Positions 43,232 to 50,900 of a stretch of 61,935 bases of DNA are shown piece after piece. Each line of letters begins with the position of its first letter. Positions within the stretch are counted from its first letter, which is position 1. The notes below the pieces were generated by a model, which was not told the DNA's origin, made no database searches, and saw only the letters and a program-made list of their open reading frames with translations. The stretch lies in NCBI GenBank assembly GCA_016841245.1, contig JAENZN010000015.1, forward strand, positions 1 to 61,935, written 5' to 3'. This DNA comes from Syntrophomonas sp. Lineage in GTDB: Bacteria > Bacillota > Syntrophomonadia > Syntrophomonadales > Syntrophomonadaceae. Position numbers and translations under genes: made by a program.

Positions 43232-43663
43232 TCATGATTGGTCTTCACCATTGTCTAATAAGTTCAGCCGATATTCAGAGCCGGGTCGGCGCCGATTATT
43301 TCTCAGTGCTTCCCCCAACTGGCATTCAATGCTGTGGACCTTTCTAACGGTCCTGGCTATTTCGATGGTCCGGATATCAATACTGCTGATCTGCCTGCTG
43401 TTATCCAGCAGCCATTCCAGGTCAGAACCAAGTTCAAGCAATTTCATTTCGAGCAGCTTATGGACTTTTTCGACTGCGGCCGTATTGCTTTGAACCTGCG
43501 CTATAAGTTCTCTATTTATGGTTTGGACTTCAGTCTTGGATAGTCTGCGCGCCTTATGGTACTGCCTGGTGGCCCAGGTATCAACCAGTACAATAATTAT
43601 TATACACCAGCCTATCAGGGCCAGGACAGCAAGGGCTAATTCCTGCCAGCAAATTTCAGTCAT
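43232..43663 (-). CDS. small membrane-anchored coiled-coil protein
   Basis: 143 residues, unrecognised. One N-terminal transmembrane helix (LALAVLALIGWCIIIIVLVD) is followed by a long charged, helical cytoplasmic part (KTEVQTINRELIAQVQSNTA to LLEMKLLELGSDLEWLLDNS) with heptad-like Leu spacing, and a basic tail. The start was set at ATG 43663, about 8 bases after AAGAGGAG. It resembles small membrane scaffolds of unknown role. It is not in an evident operon. Confidence 0.6.
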   Translation of the reverse strand: MTEICWQELALAVLALIGWCIIIIVLVDTWATRQYHKARRLSKTEVQTINRELIAQVQSNTAAVEKVHKLLEMKLLELGSDLEWLLDNSRQISSIDIRTIEIARTVRKVHSIECQLGEALRNNRRRPGSEYRLNLLDNGEDQS

Positions 43664-43696
43664 GTCTTCCACAGCTCCTCTTCCATTATTTAACAC

Positions 43697-44076
43697 AACA
43701 CATTATATTCTTGCAGCAGCCTGGTTGGTACTGGAAAAAGAAAAGACCGGATGTCCATTCCGGTTCCATTAAGAATAATTTCCTATTTTTTTCCACATTA
43801 TCAACAATTTATCCACAACCATGACTATGTTCACGCTTATGTTTAATGCTAAAGTCATGGTGTGTCCCCTGATCTTAACCGAGGAAACCGGGGGACTGTC
43901 CCCTCTGTTTCCCGTTTGCCCTCAGCCAAACTTAAATACCCAGGGATATTCCTTGAAGGAAAAAGCAAGTTGGAGTTGAATATTAATAAGCAAAATAATA
44001 ATCTTCATTCTATATAAATTTGGTCAAAAGAATACCCCTCAGGATATAAACAAAAAAGTTCAAGAGGTACAATGAT
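43697..44076. other. intergenic region with a repeat copy at 43859-43931
   Basis: 380 bases. Two DnaA-box-like words (TTTTCCACA at 43789 and TTATCCACA at 43809) lie close together. Then comes a reverse-orientation copy of one end of the dispersed repeat: GGTGTGTCCCCTGATC to CCGTTTGCCCTCAGCCAAAC. The remainder carries the promoter of the nitrilase-like gene. No other gene was found. Confidence 0.45.
43859..43931. repeat. single end-module of the dispersed repeat (reverse orientation)
   Basis: It matches, as reverse complement, the left part of the element that splits relE: GGTGTGTCCCC, GAAACCGGGGGACTGTC, CTCTGTTTCCCGTTTG and a worn GCCAAAC palindrome. This suggests the end-module can exist alone. 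Confidence 0.7.
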
Positions 44077-45966
44077 ATGCTGACAGTTCAAAAACATATG
44101 CTATCTTATCGAGCTAAAAGAATAAGTTCTGATAATATTATTAAAGTTTCACTTATTCAAGAGCAATACCCTGAACAGCTTATCGGCAGGCGGGCGGGAG
44201 AGGGACTCTATGTGGGAAGAATAAACATTGGGGATAACCCTCAAGAATCCCGGGAATTTGTTAGTAAGATGCTAAATGATATTCCTGTAAACACAGATAT
44301 CGCGGTTATATCTGAACACCCTGGCAATTCGGCTTCTCTGGACCTTTTGCAAGAACAGTCCGATGAACACCAACAATTGATTATTGCTCGTTTGGGCTAT
44401 CATTTACATGAAGCCAGCCATCAGATATACAATTCCATAGCCGTAGTAATTCCTGATTACCAACCCGTCCTGGTTGACCAGATTTCCTTTTCTGCTGAGG
44501 ACCTTAAATTTCAAGCCGAGGGCACCCTGCATCGCGGTACAGATATACACGTCTTTTCAACCCCTTTGGGAAACCTTGGTATAATAAGCTGTCATGACTA
44601 TACTCATGCAGATATCCTGAAGAAAATTTTTGAACACCAGATTGAAATATTGATCGTATCTTCTTTTAATCCGGCTACTCGATTATTTATGCAGTATGCT
44701 CTGGCAGATATCCACCGATTTTCCTGTTTTGTCATTCTGTCTAATATTGCCAACTATGGTGGAAGCGGTGTTTTTGCCCCATTCCGATACAATGGACCAA
44801 GACGTGCTTCTATGACCCTGGGCGGAGCCCTGGCCTATACCCAGGGTCAAACCCGAGCTTACCTGGAAGTAGATCTTCCTATTACCGATCTGCGGAAACT
44901 TCGGAATGGGGAAAGCAGCGGGACTGATGTCTTTGAAGATGCTATTACCTGGACTCCAATCTACCCCAGCGAAGAATATCTGCCTCAGGGGGAACCCGAT
45001 TTCAAACAGAAGCTGGAAGCGGACCACTGCCTGGAGACTATTGATCTGGAAAAGGCTGGTTATGTCACTGCCGCTCAAGATGAGCTGCAGATTGGTGTCG
45101 CCCATCTGCAATCAATGGATAAGGAAGACTATATTAACAATTATTATTGCATTTCCTGTTCCAGCAATGCTCCTGATTTTATTAATAAAATACAAGCCCA
45201 TCTGCAATTTCTGGCTGAACAATTGGAGTATACCGGTCAAAGACTTGATTTTCTGGTATTCCCGGAGCTTTTTCTGCCTTTGACGGCAGAGACTGACTTG
45301 ATGGCTTTTGCCAGGAGGTTTAATACCATTATCATAGGTGGAGTGGAATTTGACCCTCAACCCGATGATCTGGCAAGCCCGGAAATGGCCCAGGGGGTTA
45401 ATCGCTGTTTTATCTACGTCCCCACCCAAACGGGAGAGGTCAAACGCTTTCAATATGATAAACTGACCCGCTCCCAGTATGATGCGCGCACCCCTGCAGT
45501 GGGAGACAGCGGATGGGGATATTTTAAAATGTCCCGGGGCAGCAAGCTCATTCACTTTACCTGCGGTGATCACTGGTCTTTTGGCGTCTTAATATGTTAT
45601 GATTACAGTCATTTTGATATTATCCATCGAATAAACCGGGATGCTGCCTGCCCAATGCCTCTGGAAATGTTGTTTATCGTGGCCAGCAATCCAGACAGCC
45701 AGCTTTATGAGCGCTGCTGTATTGCTGACAGCCATCGTTATTATCAGTATATTATTATGTCTAATGTCAGCCAGTTTGGCGGCAGTGGTATTTTTGCCCC
45801 AATAAAAACTCAGGGCCACAGGCAGACTTTGTTCAGCGCAGGCATAGGAACGGAAGGTATATCTATCACAACTCTGGCCTTAAAAGATTTACGGGAGGCT
45901 AGAAAGGCCCAACAGATTTTACCCGGCAGCAACTTCCAACACAAGCCGGGCATTTTTCAAGTGTGA
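44077..45966 (+). CDS. two-domain carbon-nitrogen hydrolase (tandem nitrilase-fold) protein
   Basis: 629 residues made of two nitrilase-superfamily domains of about 300 each. Domain 1 has SEHPG (Glu candidate) and the Cys motif GIISCHDYTHAD with NIANYGGSGVFAPF after it. Domain 2 has FPELFLP, YDKLTRSQYD (Lys candidate) and GVLICYDYSHFDI with NVSQFGGSGIFAPI. Domain 2 therefore keeps a plausible Glu-Lys-Cys triad; in domain 1 the lysine is unclear. The substrate is unknown: nitrile, amide or carbamoyl bonds are the family range. It is a lone gene behind AAGAGGTAC. Nitrilase domains of similar text are fused to some antiviral reverse transcriptases, but no RT is present here. Confidence 0.75.
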   Translation: MLTVQKHMLSYRAKRISSDNIIKVSLIQEQYPEQLIGRRAGEGLYVGRINIGDNPQESREFVSKMLNDIPVNTDIAVISEHPGNSASLDLLQEQSDEHQQLIIARLGYHLHEASHQIYNSIAVVIPDYQPVLVDQISFSAEDLKFQAEGTLHRGTDIHVFSTPLGNLGIISCHDYTHADILKKIFEHQIEILIVSSFNPATRLFMQYALADIHRFSCFVILSNIANYGGSGVFAPFRYNGPRRASMTLGGALAYTQGQTRAYLEVDLPITDLRKLRNGESSGTDVFEDAITWTPIYPSEEYLPQGEPDFKQKLEADHCLETIDLEKAGYVTAAQDELQIGVAHLQSMDKEDYINNYYCISCSSNAPDFINKIQAHLQFLAEQLEYTGQRLDFLVFPELFLPLTAETDLMAFARRFNTIIIGGVEFDPQPDDLASPEMAQGVNRCFIYVPTQTGEVKRFQYDKLTRSQYDARTPAVGDSGWGYFKMSRGSKLIHFTCGDHWSFGVLICYDYSHFDIIHRINRDAACPMPLEMLFIVASNPDSQLYERCCIADSHRYYQYIIMSNVSQFGGSGIFAPIKTQGHRQTLFSAGIGTEGISITTLALKDLREARKAQQILPGSNFQHKPGIFQV

Positions 45967-45973
45967 GGGTAGA

Positions 45974-46105
45974 CTATTCCCGCTCGGCAGTATTCTCCAG
46001 CCATCTGGCAGCGGCTGTCAGCGGATATTCTCTTTGATTTGCTTCCGGGTTACGCAGGACTATGTCCAGCAGCATATTGAGAGCCGCACCAAGCTCTTTT
46101 CCCGG
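45974..46105 (-). pseudogene. cca: C-terminal relic of a tRNA nucleotidyltransferase/poly(A) polymerase-type gene
   Basis: On the minus strand 44 codons before TAG 45974 read QPGKELGAALNMLLDIVLRN then PEANQREYPLTAAARWLENT, the hallmark end of CCA-adding enzymes (GkeIGxxLNxLLexVlxxPexN). Upstream the frame is broken by TAA (46111), with RRIEEK before it. The rest of the gene is absent, so this is a deletion relic. An intact gene must exist elsewhere if the enzyme is needed. Confidence 0.6.
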
Positions 46106-46316
46106 CTGTTATTTTTCTTCTATTCGTCTCCCTGATGCTAATTAGTGTTTAGGCAGCTTTACTTTTGTTTATTGAAAAATGGCCGAAAACGAAAGCCAAT
46201 TTGCTTTAATCGGAAGAGTCCAGGCAGGAATCTTTACAAAAAAATAGGAAAACTAAAAACTAATAAGCTATAGGACTGATATAAGATTATTATTTACCTG
46301 GATTTCAAATATCAGT

Positions 46317-46565
46317 CTAGGTCACTTTCTGCTGCATATCTGCAAAACAACTTTCACATATAAATTTACCCTTATAGTTCTGTACCCCATCTATATTGCC
46401 ACAAAAAATACACCCGGGTAAATACTTCTGCAGTACAATTTTCTCCCCGTCAGTAAGTATCTCCAGAGCATCTCTATCATCTATCCCCATCGTTCTGCGC
46501 AGTTCTACCGGAATCACTATCCGTCCCAGTTCATCGATCTTTCTTACCACACCAGTCGATTTCAT
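46317..46565 (-). CDS. AbrB-type transition-state regulator with C-terminal zinc motif
   Basis: 82 residues. Residues 1-47 are the swapped-hairpin AbrB/MazE DNA-binding domain (STGVVRKIDELGRIVIPVEL, RRTMGIDDRDALEILTDG). The C-terminal part carries CIFCGN and CESC, a zinc-ribbon-like pair not present in the classic Bacillus AbrB. In Clostridia such AbrB forms are growth-phase regulators. AAGGAGG lies 9 bases before the ATG. It is transcribed alone. Confidence 0.88.
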   Translation of the reverse strand: MKSTGVVRKIDELGRIVIPVELRRTMGIDDRDALEILTDGEKIVLQKYLPGCIFCGNIDGVQNYKGKFICESCFADMQQKVT

Positions 46566-46747
46566 GCTTCAAGCCTCCTTTTCACCCCGGATATTCCAAA
46601 GAATATCAGCCTTACAAGCAAGTTTCCTTAGTATATTCCATATAATGGCTGCATATATAAAATATACCAAAATTTTTTAGGATTAGCAATATAATGACAA
46701 ACAGAAGTACAATATGATTAAATAGAGGTTTTGTACAGGAGAATGTT

Positions 46748-47350
46748 ATGAATAAACTGCAAGGATTTTACGAACTTAAAAAAATCGGAATTCCATCAGT
46801 TCCGTGGCAAGCTTTCACAGCCAACATCACGCATTTAGATCCGGACCTGCTTTGGACTATAAGAGTTGCGGCAGCAGAAGGGAACGATTTCAACCTGCCC
46901 CGAGCAGTAGGAGTTTCTGCCCGGGAGGCTGTGAATAAAGGCCAGGAACTTATTAAGACTTTCCAGGAGCCAGATCTGGTAATATATTATCCTTATTTCA
47001 TTGCACTCAAAAGCGGCACCATAAGCATACAGGAACACCGGACTATCATCGAAGCGGTTAATCAAGACCTGTGGAATCTGACCACCGCAGGCCGCCGTGA
47101 TCTTACCATAATCATCGACCATGATTCAGGTAAGATATCTAAATATGGCAATACTGCGTTTTTGGATGAAAGCGAACTTGCAGAACTATATAAGTATCAA
47201 AGAATAATCCGGGCCTATAATAAGCAGCACCTGATCGGCAGCAGCACAGTTATGGTCGAATGGAGCTATGCCATGCACTCCAATGTGGAGCGGCAGCCCC
47301 AGGGAGATAAATACCTGGTGTTTTATGAATACCGGGTCATGCCCTACTAG
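46748..47350 (+). CDS. hypothetical protein, 200 residues
   Basis: Not recognised with confidence. The beginning LQGFYELKKIGIPSVPWQAF resembles the opening of ATP-grasp or PEP-synthase-like proteins (LxxLGIPxPPW), but no nucleotide-binding motif follows. There is a beta-rich second half (DLTIIIDHDSGKISKYGNTA, GSSTVMVEWSYAMHSNV, KYLVFYEYRVMPY). CAGGAGAATGTT precedes the ATG. It converges with the Uma2 gene, 18 bases away. Confidence 0.55.
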   Translation: MNKLQGFYELKKIGIPSVPWQAFTANITHLDPDLLWTIRVAAAEGNDFNLPRAVGVSAREAVNKGQELIKTFQEPDLVIYYPYFIALKSGTISIQEHRTIIEAVNQDLWNLTTAGRRDLTIIIDHDSGKISKYGNTAFLDESELAELYKYQRIIRAYNKQHLIGSSTVMVEWSYAMHSNVERQPQGDKYLVFYEYRVMPY

Positions 47351-47368
47351 GAGTGCAAGCGGGGTATT

Positions 47369-48121
47369 CTACTGCCACAAGGCTTTTAACTCAATGGATA
47401 ACCCTGCAAAATCCGGATGTACCACGATATCTTCGTCCATTCCGGCTCCTACCAGGGCGTATACCCCATCTCGCAGAGAAAAGCATTCCAGAGTTTTTTC
47501 CTCGGGATTGACCAGCCAGTAGTGCTGCACCTGGACCCCCTGGTAAATCCGCAGTTTTTGCAGGCGGTCCCTGCGACGGCTGGAAGGAGATATTACTTCA
47601 ACCACCAGAGTAGGCGGGCCGTCGATCCGGGTATCTTTTACAATCACTTTTTGCTCACCAGACACATAGAACAGATCCGGCTGGACTACGGTAATGTCAT
47701 GGAAGGTCACATCTAAGGGCGCGTCAAAGATTTCACCTTCGGGATCAACCTGCCAGAAATAGTCTTCCAGTATCCTATGCAGCCGGTGTGAAACTCTTTG
47801 GTGCATAACATTGGGTGACGGTTCTTTAATCAACATACCTTCCAGGATCTCGTAATGGTAACCGGGTTCCTCCGGCAGCAGCATATAGTCTTGATAAGTA
47901 AATTTTTTGGTTGGTTGGGCTTCGTACCCAGCTGCCTTTTCCTGAACAGTTGAAGCTGTAAGCGCACTGATTACATCGGCAAGTTTATAGCGGTACTGCT
48001 TGCTGCCCAATTCAATATAGGGTATCTTTTTCTCCCGGGTATATCTCCAGATGGTTTCCACCGAAAGATCCAATGCTTCGGCCAGGACCTGGGCGGTTAT
48101 CAGTTCCTTATCTTCGGCCAT
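47369..48121 (-). CDS. Uma2-family nuclease with N-terminal excisionase-like HTH
   Basis: 250 residues. Residues 1-55 are an HTH_17/excisionase-like DNA-binding head (ITAQVLAEALDLSVETIWRY, LGSKQYRYKLADVISAL). Residues 70-250 are a Uma2 (DUF820) domain with the PD-(D/E)xK core: YHYEILEGMLIKEPSP, VVQPDLFYV, PPTLVVEVISPSSRRRDRLQ with Glu-Val-x-Ser. GGAGGTGATATT precedes the ATG. The usual Uma2 proteins lack the DNA-binding head; the fusion suggests site-directed nuclease or regulatory use. Role unknown. A second Uma2 with another head is at 48581-49309. Confidence 0.85.
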   Translation of the reverse strand: MAEDKELITAQVLAEALDLSVETIWRYTREKKIPYIELGSKQYRYKLADVISALTASTVQEKAAGYEAQPTKKFTYQDYMLLPEEPGYHYEILEGMLIKEPSPNVMHQRVSHRLHRILEDYFWQVDPEGEIFDAPLDVTFHDITVVQPDLFYVSGEQKVIVKDTRIDGPPTLVVEVISPSSRRRDRLQKLRIYQGVQVQHYWLVNPEEKTLECFSLRDGVYALVGAGMDEDIVVHPDFAGLSIELKALWQ

Positions 48122-48252
48122 AATATCACCTCCAATTTTACCCTAATTATAATTAATCTTTAAATTAAAATCAACTTAAAGCAACTATAATCAACCGAGG
48201 TATAAATTGGGCGGGTGAAAACTAGAGTTAGAATTCTTCTAATGGTTGAACT

Positions 48253-48546
48253 TCATGCTTTATAACCTTCAAGAATAATAGATCTCGTATTGGTTGATTT
48301 CTCCCTGAGTTCTTTTATTTTCAGGTATTCTTTGGAATTAAAGCACCTTTCTATGTCTTCATGGGAAGAAAATTCAATCAGTATTATCCTTTCAGGATTC
48401 CAGTCACCGAAAAGCGGGGTTATCTGTCCTCCCCTGATCAAGTAATTACCACCATACCTCTCAACTATTGGCCGGGCTTTCTCAATATATTGATAGTATG
48501 TGTCTCTATCATGAATTTCTATTTCAATCAGTACATAAACTGGCAT
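48253..48546 (-). CDS. DUF1330-family small protein
   Basis: 97 residues, ferredoxin-like dimeric alpha/beta barrel. MPVYVLIEIEIHDRDTYYQY, EKARPIVERYGGNYLIRGGQ and IILIEFSSHEDIERCFNSKE are the DUF1330 hallmarks. Members are of unknown function, sometimes monooxygenase-like. It lies between the two Uma2 genes on the same strand but with spaces of 131 and 34 bases. Confidence 0.85.
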   Translation of the reverse strand: MPVYVLIEIEIHDRDTYYQYIEKARPIVERYGGNYLIRGGQITPLFGDWNPERIILIEFSSHEDIERCFNSKEYLKIKELREKSTNTRSIILEGYKA

Positions 48547-48580
48547 CGTTAGTACTCCCTTTCGTTAAAGTAAGGATATT

Positions 48581-49309
48581 TTATTTAAATATTCTATCAA
48601 GCTCTACAGATAATCCTTTAAAAACGTAGGATTGCACGATTTCGGATTTTCGAAAGGTTATACTGTTATCGATGTTCTTGTCTGCAAAAAGGTAAACACT
48701 TACTTCCCTGCTCAGCGGGTTTACGATCCAGTATTCCTGTACATCGCATGACATGTATAGATCAAGCTTTTGTATTAAATCCTTGCTCCGGGTGCCTTCT
48801 GATAGTATTTCCACCACCAGGTCCGGGACACCCTGATAATAGTCGTTCTCATCCAGCTTTTCCTCCAGGTCGCAGATGACCATGATATCGGGCTGAACAA
48901 CATTTATATTCTCCTGGTTTCTCTTGAGGGTGATGTCATAAGGTGCCACCAGGGGAGTACATTTCTTCCCTTGAAACCAGTTATAAAAGATAACCAAGAG
49001 TTCGGTTAAAGCTTTCTGGTGTGCAGTTTTAGGCGAGGCCAGCAGATATATTTCACCATCGATGTATTCGTATCTTTCCGCTTCATTTCTGCTTAGTTCC
49101 AAAAACTCATCGTAAGAGGCCCTTCTGCCACCACTGCTATATTCTTCTGCCTTTTCCCTTACTGCACCCGATACGGTTCCGCACGCCGTATCTACAGCTG
49201 ATAATATTGCTATCTCCATACCGTTTCTGGTAATGATAATATCTTCCTTAGCCGCCAGCATCAGGTATTTTCCGAAGTTGTTTTGGAGTTCCGTTGAATT
49301 GACTTTCAT
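48581..49309 (-). CDS. Uma2-family nuclease with N-terminal Phd/YefM antitoxin domain
   Basis: 242 residues. Residues 1-40 (MKVNSTELQNNFGKYLMLAA, DIIITRNGMEIAILS) are a Phd/YefM-type DNA-binding domain. Residues 60-242 are a Uma2 domain (YEYIDGEIYLLASPKTAHQK, VVQPDIMVICDLEEKL, VPDLVVEILSEGTRSKDLIQ). The coupling of an antitoxin-like DNA binder to a PD-(D/E)xK-fold domain is unusual and parallels the HTH fusion at 47369-48121. GGAGG lies 8 bases before the ATG. Whether the nuclease is active is unknown, although the Asp, Glu and following residues of the core seem kept. Confidence 0.85.
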   Translation of the reverse strand: MKVNSTELQNNFGKYLMLAAKEDIIITRNGMEIAILSAVDTACGTVSGAVREKAEEYSSGGRRASYDEFLELSRNEAERYEYIDGEIYLLASPKTAHQKALTELLVIFYNWFQGKKCTPLVAPYDITLKRNQENINVVQPDIMVICDLEEKLDENDYYQGVPDLVVEILSEGTRSKDLIQKLDLYMSCDVQEYWIVNPLSREVSVYLFADKNIDNSITFRKSEIVQSYVFKGLSVELDRIFK

Positions 49310-49375
49310 GGCGCCGCCTCCTCAGATAGCTATTTCAGCTATATTAGTTAATATAATTTTAATGCCACAGTGCAA

Positions 49376-49766
49376 GCCAGGTCAAGAGCGAATATCTGCC
49401 AACGGCAAAGCAAAACTTTCGGTCTGGGGCAGCAACTACCCTTTCGTCAGTGGTATGGATTTAAAAGAGTATTATGAATATAATCTGGATAATATTGACG
49501 GGGCAGTGAGTTATAAGACCGTGGGTGACAATTACCTGGGAACCGGCCAGGGCTACAGTGTACTCGAAGTCATACAAACCTTCGAAAAAGCCACCGGGCA
49601 AAAGATTAACTATAAAGTGGCTCCTCGCCGGGCCGGCGATATTGCCGAATGCTACGCTGATCCGACCAAAGCAAAAAAAGAACTCCACTGGGCAGCTAAC
49701 CAGGATTTATATGAAATGTGTGCTGATTCGTGGAAGTTTACTATTCAAATTCATTCTATTACATGA
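49376..49766 (+). pseudogene. galE: C-terminal relic of UDP-glucose 4-epimerase-like gene
   Basis: The frame reads RISANGKAKLSVWGSNYPF, YKTVGDNYLGTGQGYSVLEV, QTFEKATGQKINYKVAPRRA and GDIAECYADPTKAKKELHWA, the last third of GalE (LGTGxGYSVLEV, RRxGDIAxCYADPxKA). No start or N-terminal Rossmann part exists, internal spacing is altered, and the end deviates after DSWKF. It is a decayed remnant next to the Uma2 genes. Confidence 0.75.
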
Positions 49767-50075
49767 TGTTTTAATATTGGAATGAACTGTTTATCTCTCT
49801 ACTCTTAACCTATGAACCGTAGTCATATAATATCTGAACTCTCTTGTCTTATGGCTACAAAGCCATAGAACTAAATTAGGCACAGAAAGACAGGCTATAA
49901 TTTTATAATAAAATTTATGTGGTTTTCATATTGCTTGCTGCCTTATCACAATATTTGCGATCTCTTTTGATAAATTCAAAAGTATCCAAAACACACACGG
50001 CTGAAGCAGATTGCTGCGGTTTTACCCGAGGTTCTGAATACTACGGGGTAAATAAATATGATCAACGAATACAGC
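49767..50075. other. intergenic region, no gene seen
   Basis: 310 AT-rich bases between a galE relic and a convergent membrane-protein gene. A small stem TATGGCT-ACAA-AGCCATA (49853-49870) is the only structure noticed. Confidence 0.35.
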
Positions 50076-50690
50076 TTATAATACCTTTCCGTTTTCGCCG
50101 GTTTTTAAATTATATTTTTTGGCCCAGTATATTCCTACCTGCCTCAACACACCATCTGGATCTCCCAGGTTCCACATCAATGTTTTGGCTTTGATAAGCA
50201 AAATTTCAGTAAGAAGATAAATAACCGGAACAAAATCATTTAAAAACCACCATATGAATGGCAGTGCCGTCAGCCATATATCTGCTCCTGTCATATACAG
50301 AAAAATTGACCCCAGCGAATTAATCAGCAGTTTAGGGATAATATTACTGGCTGGTTTTACCAGGTAATTATTAATATTATAGTTGTAAGAAAACTGATTA
50401 AATAAGGACATAGATATCATTAAGCCCAGACTCGACATAAGAGTATACCATGGGTTTCCAGTAATACATAAAAGAATTGGAAATGAGTAGATAGCTGCCA
50501 GACTCGGTATAAGAACCCAGAACGAGGTTTCTCCCACCATATATTCAAGTGGTCTTTTTTCTAATAACTTGCCAAAGAAGTCATTAAGCTCCTTTTGGCT
50601 AAAACTGATACGCAATCCACGCTTCGTAACCAGTGCATCTTTTTGAGGAGTTTCATATAAATCTTCCCAGAATCCATTCAAAGATATCAC
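50076..50690 (-). CDS. hypothetical membrane protein, 204 residues
   Basis: Not recognised. The N-terminal 50 residues are cytoplasmic (NDFFGKLLEKRPLEYMVGET), followed by about four transmembrane stretches (SFWVLIPSLAAIYSFPILLC, YTLMSSLGLMISMSLF, IPKLLINSLGSIFLYMTGAD, LPFIWWFLNDFVPVIYLLTE) and a polar C-terminal tail with WNLGDPDGVLRQVGIYWAKK. It is divergent from the activator gene at 50901, with 210 bases between. No motif gives a function. Confidence 0.6.
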   Translation of the reverse strand: MISLNGFWEDLYETPQKDALVTKRGLRISFSQKELNDFFGKLLEKRPLEYMVGETSFWVLIPSLAAIYSFPILLCITGNPWYTLMSSLGLMISMSLFNQFSYNYNINNYLVKPASNIIPKLLINSLGSIFLYMTGADIWLTALPFIWWFLNDFVPVIYLLTEILLIKAKTLMWNLGDPDGVLRQVGIYWAKKYNLKTGENGKVL

Positions 50691-50830
50691 TCCTTCCCCT
50701 TTTAATTTTTCTATACTTGCAAAATTTATACCATATAATCAGCTCTAGCTAAAGCTTATTGGTTATTTTTTACATAAATACGCTTCCTTAACATTGTATT
50801 ATTGTCGTACATTGTCTATTATTACGATAT

Positions 50831-50846
50831 GATACGTTTTTGTATC
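50831..50846. promoter_or_regulatory. 16-bp palindromic activator site in front of the activator gene
   Basis: GATACGTTTTTGTATC, extended to ATGATAC...GTATCAT at 50829-50848. The exact reverse complement occurs at 53053-53068 before abfD. It lies 55 bases upstream of the activator start, so autoregulation is likely. Confidence 0.7.
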
Positions 50847-50900
50847 ATCTGTTGTTAGTAATATTGCATAGGTTTAAATGGTTAAAGGGGAGGGAGCACT

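Noticed and set aside
43789-43817. Two DnaA-box-like words (TTTTCCACA, TTATCCACA) suggesting a replication origin
   Set aside because: Only two, with no DnaA/DnaN genes, AT-rich 13-mers or GC-skew evidence nearby.
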